Source: Mesorhizobium sp. M3A.F.Ca.ET.080.04.2.1 (GTDB lineage: Bacteria > Pseudomonadota > Alphaproteobacteria > Rhizobiales > Rhizobiaceae). Taken from it: DNA of 64,000 bases. The notes below the pieces were generated by a model that had not been told where the DNA came from, ran no database searches, and saw only the letters and a list, made by a program, of their open reading frames with translations. The stretch is taken from the NCBI RefSeq assembly GCF_003952525.1, contig NZ_CP034451.1, forward strand, positions 5,742,501 through 5,806,500. The letters are read 5' to 3'. Every line of letters begins with the position of its first letter. The first letter of the stretch is position 1. Made by a program: the position numbers and the translations under genes. Positions 16,291 to 23,670 of the stretch are shown in pieces.

Positions 16291-16297
16291 GCGGCCG

Positions 16298-17506
16298 ATG
16301 AGGCGTCTCGCCCGCGTCGCAAGCCTGGCCGCCCTGGCTGCGCTCGCCTTGCTTGGCGGCTGCAAGGAACCTCAGTTCAGCGATGCCGAGAAGAAGACCA
16401 TCACATCGCTGGCGCTGAACACGCTGCCGGCGCCTAAGCCCGACAGCACGAACCAATATGCCGACGTGCCGGCGGCGGCCGCGCTCGGGTCGACCCTGTT
16501 CTTCGATGTCGGCATGAGCCGCGACGGCACGGTGTCCTGCTCGACATGCCACAAGATCGACCGCCAATTTCAGGACGACCTGCCGCGGGCGGTCGGCGTC
16601 GGCCACACCAACCGGCGCACCATGCCGCTCGCCGGCGTGGCGCGCGATCCATGGTTCTTCTGGGACGGACGGCGCGACAGCCTGTGGGCACAAGCGCTGA
16701 CGCCGCTCGAAAACCCGCTGGAGCAGGCCGGAAACCGCGCCGCCTTCGCGCATTACATCAAGAACCGGTTCGGCGAGCGCTACGAGCGGATCTTCGGGCC
16801 GCTTCCCGATCTTTCCACCGTGCCGGCCAATGCCAGCCCGCTCGGCACTGAGGCGGAGAAGGCGGCGTGGAATGCCATGCCCGCCAACCAGGCCGACGAC
16901 GTCAACCGCGTCTTTGCCAATATCGGCAAGGCGATCGCGGCCTTCGAGCGGTCGATCGAGCCTGCGCAGACGCGTTTCGACCGCTTCGCCATCGATGTCG
17001 CGACCGGCACCGAACCGCAGGGCGATGCCGCGTTTTCGCCGGAGGAAATCCTCGGGCTGAAGCTGTTCATCGGCAAGGCGAATTGCGTCACCTGCCACAA
17101 CGGGCCGCGCTTCACCGATAACTCTTTCCACAATACGGGTGTGGCGCCGGTGAAGGACCTGCCTCCGGATCGCGGCCGGGTCGATGCGGTCGCGCAGGTC
17201 GCGGCCGATCCGTTCAACTGCTTCGGCAAGTTCCGTGACGGCGACGCCAGCGCCTGCCGCGAGCTGCGTTTCATGGTCAAGGATGGGCCTCAACTCGTGC
17301 GCGCCTATAAGACGCCGTCGCTGCGCGGAGCAGCCACCCGTCCACCCTACATGCATGCCGGACAGCTTGCGTCGCTCGACGAGGTGGTCGCGCACTACTC
17401 GAAGGCGCCGACGAGTGTCGAGGGGACATCTGAGATACATCCCCTTGAGCTCTCGGACCGCGAGCTGGCGGCGCTGGTGGCGTTCCTTAAGACCCTCTCG
17501 CAGTAG
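16298..17506 (+). CDS. Di-heme cytochrome c peroxidase (CcpA/MauG family), lipoprotein
   Basis: 402-residue periplasmic haem protein. A lipobox 'LALLGGC' makes Cys22 the likely lipid-anchored residue. Two CxxCH haem sites are present, 'CSTCHK' (residues 81-85) and 'CVTCHNGPRF' in the second domain, followed by a C-terminal 'PSLRGAATRPPYMHAGQLASLDEVVAHY' that supplies an axial Met/His region. The length is larger than classical Ccp and closer to MauG-like peroxidases. Paired with the FixH-like gene, it may reduce peroxide or oxidise a protein partner. The physiological partner is unknown. Confidence 0.88.
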   Translation: MRRLARVASLAALAALALLGGCKEPQFSDAEKKTITSLALNTLPAPKPDSTNQYADVPAAAALGSTLFFDVGMSRDGTVSCSTCHKIDRQFQDDLPRAVGVGHTNRRTMPLAGVARDPWFFWDGRRDSLWAQALTPLENPLEQAGNRAAFAHYIKNRFGERYERIFGPLPDLSTVPANASPLGTEAEKAAWNAMPANQADDVNRVFANIGKAIAAFERSIEPAQTRFDRFAIDVATGTEPQGDAAFSPEEILGLKLFIGKANCVTCHNGPRFTDNSFHNTGVAPVKDLPPDRGRVDAVAQVAADPFNCFGKFRDGDASACRELRFMVKDGPQLVRAYKTPSLRGAATRPPYMHAGQLASLDEVVAHYSKAPTSVEGTSEIHPLELSDRELAALVAFLKTLSQ

Positions 17507-17507
17507 C

Positions 17508-17960
17508 CTAGCGATCCTTCACCGTCTCCATCGCCACGAAGGTCGAGGTCTGGGCGACGTGGGGCAGCGCCGAGATGCGTTCGCCGAGCACGCGGCGATA
17601 GGCGGCTATGTCGGTAGTGCGAACCTTCAGCAGATAGTCGAAGCTCGACGCCATCATGTGGCATTGCTCGATCTCCGGCACCGACTGCACCGCGCGATTG
17701 AAAGCGTCCAGCGCTGCCGAACGGGTGTCCGACAGCTTCACTTGGACAAAGGCGACGTGGCCTTCACCCATGCGCTCGCGATCGATGACCGCGCGATAGC
17801 CCTTTATGTAGCCGTCCTTCTCCAGCCGCTTCACCCGTGCCTGCACCGGCGTCTTCGACAGCCCGACCTTGCCCGCCAGCTCCGACATGGAAAGCCGGCC
17901 GTCGCGTCCGAGCGCCGACAGTATGTTGCGATCGATGCGGTCCAATTGATCTGCAGTCAT
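17508..17960 (-). CDS. putR: Lrp/AsnC family regulator, probable PutR
   Basis: 150-residue regulator from the ATG at 17960 (MTADQLDRIDRNILSALGRDGRLS). The N-terminal AsnC winged helix ('MSELAGKVGLSKTPVQARVKRLEKDGYI') is followed by the RAM/Lrp effector domain ('HVAFVQVKLSDTRSAALDAFNRAVQSVPEIEQCHMMASSFDYLLKVRTTD'). It is divergent from putA with 163 bases between, the standard alphaproteobacterial arrangement in which PutR activates putA with proline. An upstream ATG at 18020 would add 20 residues but would place the palindrome at 17988-18007 inside the gene, so I prefer the shorter form. Confidence 0.88.
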   Translation of the reverse strand: MTADQLDRIDRNILSALGRDGRLSMSELAGKVGLSKTPVQARVKRLEKDGYIKGYRAVIDRERMGEGHVAFVQVKLSDTRSAALDAFNRAVQSVPEIEQCHMMASSFDYLLKVRTTDIAAYRRVLGERISALPHVAQTSTFVAMETVKDR

Positions 17961-17987
17961 CAATGTCGTGGCCGAACTGAAGGGAAT

Positions 17988-18007
17988 TGAACGCTCATGA
18001 TAGTTCA
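17988..18007. promoter_or_regulatory. Candidate PutR operator in putR-putA intergenic region
   Basis: TGAAC-N10-GTTCA is a perfect inverted repeat of five-base arms, 28 bases from the putR start and 117 bases upstream of the putA start. It sits in the most AT-rich part of the gap. Lrp-family proteins bind such dyads, so I infer a PutR site controlling both genes. Confidence 0.45.
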
Positions 18008-18123
18008 AACGGACTGCCATGTCGACTTCTTTGGACCGGCTGAAATTTCCAATTGTGCTAGCTTGCGCCATTCGGTCCGGCGCCCGCCAGATCGACCCCC
18101 AACGCTCGCCCTATGGACCCGAC

Positions 18124-21100
18124 ATGCCGCTCGATGCCATCCGCCAGCAGATCCGTTCCAACTACCTTCCCGACGAAGACGAGGCCGTGAAACGGCTCTC
18201 CGAGGCGGCAGAACTGTCGGCGGCCGACCGGAAGGCGATCTCGGCCCGGGCCGCCGATCTGGTGCGCGCGGTGCGCGGCTCTACCGATCCGAGGCTGATG
18301 GAGGTGTTCCTGTCGGCCTATGGCCTTTCGACCAAGGAAGGCGTGGCGCTGATGTGCCTGGCCGAGGCGCTGCTGCGCGTCCCCGACGCCGAGACGATGG
18401 ACGATCTTATCGCCGACAAGATCGCGCCGCATGACTGGTCGTCGCATTCCGGCAGCTCGAGCTCGATCTTCGTCAACGCCTCGACCTGGGCATTGATGCT
18501 GACCGGCCGCGTGCTCGACGAAGGCGAGGGCGGTATCGAGGGCACGCTGCGCGCCATGGTGCGCAGGCTGGGCGAGCCGGTTATCCGCAAGGCAGTGGCG
18601 GCGGCGATGCGCGAGATGGGCGAGCAGTTCGTGCTCGGGCGCACCATCGCCGAGGCGGTCAAGCGCGGCCGGTCGATGACGCAGAAGGGTTATCTCTATT
18701 CCTTCGACATGCTGGGCGAGGCGGCCCGCACCGAGGCAGACGCGCTGCGCTATCACAAGGCCTATGCGGATGCGATCTCCTCGCTGGACGCCGGTTCGAA
18801 CGGGCCCGACATCCGTTACAACCACGGCATTTCGGTCAAGCTCTCCGCGCTGCATCCGCGCTACGAGGTGGCGCAGAAAGAGAAGATGCTGCCGGTCATG
18901 GCCGAGCGGCTGCTTTCGCTGGCGTTGGCGGCGCGGCATTCGCGCATGGGCCTGAACATCGACGCCGAAGAAGCCGACCGCCTCGATCTGTCGCTCGACG
19001 TGATCGAACGCGTGCTGGCCGAGCCGGAACTCGCCGGCTGGGATGGCTTCGGCGTCGTCGTCCAGGCTTACGGGCCGCGCGCGGCATTCGTCATCGACTG
19101 GCTCCATGCGCTGGCGAAAAAGCATGACCGCAAGATCATGGTGCGGCTGGTCAAGGGCGCCTATTGGGACACCGAGATCAAGCGCGCGCAGACGCTTGGC
19201 CTTGCCGGCTATCCCGTCTTCACACGCAAGGCCAACACCGACGTTTCCTATCTCGCCTGTGCGAGGAAGCTGCTGTCGATGACCGACCGCATCTATCCGC
19301 AATTCGCTACCCATAATGCGCACACGGTCGCCGCCATTCTTTCGATGGCAAAGGATCGCGATTCCTTCGAATTCCAGCGCCTGCACGGCATGGGCGAGGC
19401 GCTGCACGAGACGGTGCGACAGGCCGAAAGGACCCGCTGCCGTATCTACGCGCCAGTCGGCGCGCATTCGGACCTGCTCGCCTATCTGGTGCGGCGGCTG
19501 TTGGAAAACGGCGCCAACTCGTCTTTCGTGCATCAACTGACCGATGAGGAGGTCGAGCCGGAGGAGATCGCCCGCGATCCGCTGGAGACGGTGGAAAGCC
19601 AGGGCGCGGCCGCGAATCCCGCGATCGCCCGACCGGCCGCAATCTTCGGCGGTGGACGACGCAATTCCAAGGGATACGATATCACCGATATCGTCACGCT
19701 CGCCGCGATCGAGAAGGCCAGAGCCGAGTTTGCCGGACCGGATCGCTGGCATGCCAAGCCGGTTACACGCGCTGCAGGCTATGGCGAGCAGCGGAAGATC
19801 ATCAATCCGGCCAAGCCGGACGAGATCGTCGGCACGGTGCACGAGGCAGCAGCCAAGCAGGTGACGACCGCCGTGCGCATCGCGGTCGAAGCGCAGCCGG
19901 CCTGGGCAAAGCGTCCGGTCGCCGAGCGCGCCGCGATTCTCAACCGCGCCGCCGACCTTTACGAGGCCAATGCCGCCGAGTTCTTCGCGCTCGCCACCCG
20001 CGAGGCCGGCAAGTCGCTCGCCGACGGCGTCGCCGAGGTGCGCGAGGCGGTCGACTTCCTGCGCTATTACGCGGCCGAGGCGGCCGGTGCCGAGGCGGGT
20101 ACCGAGGCGCGCGGGGCAATCGTCTGCATCTCGCCGTGGAATTTCCCGCTGGCGATCTTCACCGGCCAGATCGCGGCTGCGCTCGTGACCGGCAACTCGG
20201 TGATTGCCAAGCCCGCCGAGCAGACGCCGCTGATCGCCTTCCGCGCCGTGGAGATGCTGCGCCAGGCCGGCGTGCCGGAGGATGTCATCCAACTGCTGCC
20301 GGGCGATGGCCCGACGGTCGGCGCGCCGCTCACCGCTGACCCGCGCATTGCCGGCGTGTGCTTCACCGGCTCGACCGAGGTCGCCAAGCTGATCGAGAAG
20401 CAACTGGCCGACACCGCCGCGCACGACGCCATGCTGATCGCCGAGACCGGTGGTTTGAACGCCATGATCGTCGATTCCACCGCACTGCCCGAGCAGGCGG
20501 TGCGCGACATCCTGGCGTCGTCCTTCCAGAGCGCCGGCCAGCGTTGCTCGGCGTTGCGCATCCTCTATGTCCAGAAGGACGTCGAGAAGAAGATGCTGGA
20601 AATGCTGAAGGGCGCGATGGAGGCGCTGAATGTCGGCGATCCCTGGCTGATCTCGACCGATGTCGGTCCAGTCATCGACGAGGAGGCGCAAGGCTCGATC
20701 CGCGACTATTGCATCAAGAAGGGGCTGGAAGGCCGCCTCGTCGCCAAGCTGGAAGCGCCGAAGAGCGGCCGCTTCGTCGCGCCGCATGTTTTGCGGGTCA
20801 AAGGCATCGAGGAGATGGAGCGCGAGGTGTTCGGCCCGGTGCTGCACGTCGCCACATTCGATGCCGACGAGATCGATGCGGTCATTGCCGCCATCAACCG
20901 CAAGGGCTACGGCCTGACCTTCGGCCTGCACACCCGCATTGAAGGCCGTGTCCAGCACTTCGTCGACGGCATCCATGCCGGCAACATCTATGTCAACCGC
21001 AACCAGATCGGCGCCGTCGTCGGGTCGCAGCCGTTCGGCGGCGAGGGGCTGTCGGGCACCGGGCCGAAGGCCGGCGGCCCGCACTATCTGCGGCGCTTCC

Positions 21101-21732
21101 GCAAAGGACCGGAGGCCGGCACCGAGCTTGGCGAAGGCCACAAGGTCACTGCCACCGAGCTCGCCGACAATCTGCCGGATCCGACGCTGGGCGGCTGGTC
21201 GGCGCGGCCCGACCGCGTTGCGATCCTGCGGAAGCATTTACGTGGCAAGGGCGCCGCGGCCATCGCCGCTGCCGCCAGCCTCGATTTCGGCCAGGTCGAT
21301 CTGCCGGGTCCAACCGGTGAGGCCAACACGCTGTCGCTGTCGCCGCGCGGCCGGGTGCTCTGCCTCGGTCCGGATGCCGACACCTTGCTTGCGCAAACAA
21401 TCCAGGCCTTAGCCGCCGGCAATGCGGTGCTGGCGGTTGCCCCAGGCGCACCGGCGGCACTGTCGGCGCTGACCGGCAAGGGCCTGCCGCTCGCCGCGAT
21501 CGACGGCCGTCCCGATCCGGTCGAGGCGCGATCGCTGAAGGTCGATGTCGTGGCCTTCTCCGGCACGCCGGAAACATCGCGCGTCGTGCGCAAGGTCATT
21601 GCCGAGCGCGCCGGCCCGATCGTGCCGGTGGTCACGGAGGTGCTCAACCCGGCCGCCTATGCGCATGAGCGCGCGGTCTGCGTCGATACGACGGCGGCTG
21701 GCGGCAATGCCAGCCTGCTTGCGGCCGCATAG
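18124..21732 (+). CDS. putA: Bifunctional proline dehydrogenase / L-glutamate gamma-semialdehyde dehydrogenase PutA
   Basis: 1202-residue enzyme that oxidises proline to glutamate in two steps with substrate channelling. The FAD-dependent proline dehydrogenase barrel covers roughly residues 140-470 ('YNHGISVKLSALHPRYE', 'MVRLVKGAYWDTEIKRAQ', 'FATHNAHTVAAIL'). The aldehyde dehydrogenase domain covers about 530-1000, with 'ISPWNFPLAIFTGQIAAAL', the Glu in 'IAETGGLNAMI' and the nucleophile Cys808 in 'SAGQRCSALR'. A C-terminal ALDH-like domain follows. There is no N-terminal ribbon-helix-helix DNA-binding domain, consistent with control by the divergent PutR. The frame is open upstream to 18019, but the ATG at 18124 matches the family start. 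Confidence 0.95.
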   Translation: MPLDAIRQQIRSNYLPDEDEAVKRLSEAAELSAADRKAISARAADLVRAVRGSTDPRLMEVFLSAYGLSTKEGVALMCLAEALLRVPDAETMDDLIADKIAPHDWSSHSGSSSSIFVNASTWALMLTGRVLDEGEGGIEGTLRAMVRRLGEPVIRKAVAAAMREMGEQFVLGRTIAEAVKRGRSMTQKGYLYSFDMLGEAARTEADALRYHKAYADAISSLDAGSNGPDIRYNHGISVKLSALHPRYEVAQKEKMLPVMAERLLSLALAARHSRMGLNIDAEEADRLDLSLDVIERVLAEPELAGWDGFGVVVQAYGPRAAFVIDWLHALAKKHDRKIMVRLVKGAYWDTEIKRAQTLGLAGYPVFTRKANTDVSYLACARKLLSMTDRIYPQFATHNAHTVAAILSMAKDRDSFEFQRLHGMGEALHETVRQAERTRCRIYAPVGAHSDLLAYLVRRLLENGANSSFVHQLTDEEVEPEEIARDPLETVESQGAAANPAIARPAAIFGGGRRNSKGYDITDIVTLAAIEKARAEFAGPDRWHAKPVTRAAGYGEQRKIINPAKPDEIVGTVHEAAAKQVTTAVRIAVEAQPAWAKRPVAERAAILNRAADLYEANAAEFFALATREAGKSLADGVAEVREAVDFLRYYAAEAAGAEAGTEARGAIVCISPWNFPLAIFTGQIAAALVTGNSVIAKPAEQTPLIAFRAVEMLRQAGVPEDVIQLLPGDGPTVGAPLTADPRIAGVCFTGSTEVAKLIEKQLADTAAHDAMLIAETGGLNAMIVDSTALPEQAVRDILASSFQSAGQRCSALRILYVQKDVEKKMLEMLKGAMEALNVGDPWLISTDVGPVIDEEAQGSIRDYCIKKGLEGRLVAKLEAPKSGRFVAPHVLRVKGIEEMEREVFGPVLHVATFDADEIDAVIAAINRKGYGLTFGLHTRIEGRVQHFVDGIHAGNIYVNRNQIGAVVGSQPFGGEGLSGTGPKAGGPHYLRRFRKGPEAGTELGEGHKVTATELADNLPDPTLGGWSARPDRVAILRKHLRGKGAAAIAAAASLDFGQVDLPGPTGEANTLSLSPRGRVLCLGPDADTLLAQTIQALAAGNAVLAVAPGAPAALSALTGKGLPLAAIDGRPDPVEARSLKVDVVAFSGTPETSRVVRKVIAERAGPIVPVVTEVLNPAAYAHERAVCVDTTAAGGNASLLAAA

Positions 21733-21767
21733 CCAACTCGAACGATCTCGTTTGTCGGAGGCGCGTA

Positions 21768-22082
21768 TCAGGCGCCTTCGACGACCGAAAAGCCCTCGAA
21801 CTGGGGATGGCCGAGATAGTGCACCTTGGTGGTGCCGGCGTTGCGATGGGCGGCGCGGAAGTTCTCCGACTTGGTCCAGGCGACGAAATCTTCCTGGCTC
21901 GCCCAGACGGTGTGCGAGGCGAACAACGTATAGCCTTCGGTCTCGTTGACCGGGCCGCGCAGCAGGTGGAACTCCTTGAAGCCTTTCATTTCGGAGAGGC
22001 TGGAGTCCCGGCTTTTCCAGACATCCTCGAAGGCTTCCTCCGAGCCGTTCTGGACCTTGAAGCGGTTCATGGCGATGTACAT
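21768..22082 (-). CDS. hmuQ: Heme-degrading monooxygenase of the ABM fold (HmuQ/IsdG-like)
   Basis: 104-residue antibiotic-biosynthesis-monooxygenase (ABM) domain protein: 'MYIAMNRFKVQNGSEEAFEDVWKSRDS', 'KGFKEFHLLRG', 'YTLFASHTVWASQEDFVAWTKSENFRAAHRNAG'. The Asn6/Trp66 region and a His in 'FRAAHR' match the IsdG/HmuQ haem-degrading pattern. An AAGGAA site precedes the ATG. It is the last gene of a minus-strand run that includes the haem receptor and tonB, which supports release of iron from imported haem in the cytoplasm. The symbol follows the Bradyrhizobium naming and depends on this context. Confidence 0.8.
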   Translation of the reverse strand: MYIAMNRFKVQNGSEEAFEDVWKSRDSSLSEMKGFKEFHLLRGPVNETEGYTLFASHTVWASQEDFVAWTKSENFRAAHRNAGTTKVHYLGHPQFEGFSVVEGA

Positions 22083-22102
22083 TGAATGTTCCTTGGCGAT
22101 GT

Positions 22103-23073
22103 TTACTGATCGGCCGTTCCGTACGGGCCTATTGGGGCTCTGAAGCGCCAGCTTGAAATCCCAATCTCCGGCGGGATGGGCGGAAAGGGGGCCTGCTGAC
22201 GCACCAGGTTCAAGGCGAATTGATCGAGTTCGGGCGAGCCCGAGCTCTTGGCGAGTTGCAACTCCGTGACGCTGCCGTTGGCGAGAACCACGAAACTCAC
22301 GGTGGCGTTGTTCCGGGCCTTGGTTTGCGCCGCTTTCGAAACCCGACGATTTGCCCGAGCAAGCTTGTTCGCGACCTCGCCGCTGTATCGCGACTTGGCC
22401 GCGTCGCCAGTCGCAGTGCTTGCCTTGCCTTTGCTGGCGATCGACGCTTTGACTTCTTTGCCGTCCGCAGTGCCGCGCGCGTCGGCTGTCCTGCTTGCGG
22501 AGCCGGATCCTTGTGATGCGCTCGGCCTTGCCGTTGGGATGGGCGGCTGACCCGTGTAGTCGGGTTCAGCGCTTTCCGATTGCTGGTTGGAGGCACTGCC
22601 GCCGCGCTTGTCGGAGCGGGGCTTTGAAGATCACTTCGCGTCGTTCCGGCAGCCAATATGTCAGTGGCCGCACGTGGCTGTTTGAGGGGTTGCGCTGCCG
22701 GCTGAGAGACAACGGCCGTCGATGGTCGTAGCTGAGAAGCGTTGACTGACGGTGCAGGCGGCTGAGGTCTAGCCGGTTGCGGAGGCACCAGGGAAACGTT
22801 GACCGAGCCCGGCAATTGCCCATCCGTGGCGCTGCCGACTACGCTCGAGCCCGCTCGATCGGCGCCTTCCGCGTTCATGGCGTCCTGGAAGTCCAACGTT
22901 GCGGCAGGCGCAATCAAGAACGCGGCCGCCAATGCCGCATGGAGCGAGCCCGACGCGCCGATCGCAGCACCCCATTTGAAGCTCCTCTCCGGCGCGCTTG
23001 GTCGCGCTAGAGGCTCGCCCGGAGCTGCCGTCAATTCGCTGCTGGTGTCGGAAGTTTCGGTGGTGTCCTGCAT
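22103..23073 (-). pseudogene. tonB: tonB, energy transducer, with internal frameshift
   Basis: The N-terminal part from ATG 23073 has a single membrane helix ('ASGSLHAALAAAFLIAPAATL') and a Pro/Ala/Gln-rich periplasmic linker. The C-terminal TonB domain ('YSGEVANKLARANRRVSKAAQTKARNNATVSFVVLANGSVTELQ', ending 'FPPIPPEIGISSWRFRAPI') is in a different frame. The C-terminal frame can be read back to a stop at 22631-22633, so the shift lies between there and about 22575; a C run near 22616-22620 is the simplest site. Restoring one base would give a complete TonB of about 322 residues. It lies between the haem receptor and hmuQ-like gene, so loss of function would disable haem uptake unless another TonB substitutes. 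A sequencing error is possible. Confidence 0.85.
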
Positions 23074-23211
23074 GGCGCGGGCCGAAAGCTGCCGCGACCA
23101 GTCACAAATTGTCAAATCAAGATCGCTTGCCGCAAGCGGCGGAAAGCCTCTGCCGGCCAGAGGCCAGGCGATGGCGTCGCGCGCGAATGCCGGCTCGATC
23201 CCCACCGCTTG

Positions 23212-23664
23212 TCAGACCCCGAAAGCGATGCCGGTCTTGGTCGAGGTCTTCAGCCTGCGCAAACAGGCTGCCGGGTCGATGCCCGAGCCGGCGCATTCGG
23301 CCGCGCTGTTGATCAGCACGCGGCTGAGCTTGCCGCAATCGGCGCTGGCAAGGTCGAAGCGCGTGACCTTTGTCTTGCCGGCGGGCAGGTCCTTGAAGTC
23401 GAGCACGGTGAGGCGGTCGACGACGCCGGCCTCGTTGAACAGCGCGATCTCGAAAGCAGCCTTGGACAGGTCGGAGCCGAGGGCGTTGTTGACCACGAAG
23501 GTCAGCCGGCAGCCCTTGTCCGAGGGCTGCGCGGCATTGAGTTCCAAGCTCAATGTCTGCACTGGGGCCGCCGCCGGCGTGGATTGGGTCCACGCCGGCG
23601 CCGGGCCAAGCGACATCGCCAGCACCGAGATCAGGAGACGAAGCGATGTCGTTGAACGTGGCAT
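23212..23664 (-). CDS. Small exported protein of the heme locus, function unknown
   Basis: 150 residues with an N-terminal signal peptide (LRLLISVLAMSLGPAPAWTQ) and a compact beta-rich domain containing four cysteines ('DKGCRLTFVVNN', 'ASADCGKLSRV', 'SAAECAGSGIDPAACLRRL'), which could form disulfides. The gene is seven bases downstream of hmuR and codirectional with tonB. Similar small exported proteins are found beside rhizobial haem receptors, but I know of no established function. It may assist the receptor or TonB in the periplasm. Confidence 0.75.
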   Translation of the reverse strand: MPRSTTSLRLLISVLAMSLGPAPAWTQSTPAAAPVQTLSLELNAAQPSDKGCRLTFVVNNALGSDLSKAAFEIALFNEAGVVDRLTVLDFKDLPAGKTKVTRFDLASADCGKLSRVLINSAAECAGSGIDPAACLRRLKTSTKTGIAFGV

Positions 23665-23670
23665 TTCCGG

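Noticed and set aside
18058..21237. A 1059-codon open frame on the minus strand opposite putA
   Set aside because: It is a shadow of GC-rich putA codons: the translation is rich in Arg, His, Asp and Gly with no domain, while the plus strand encodes a complete PutA.
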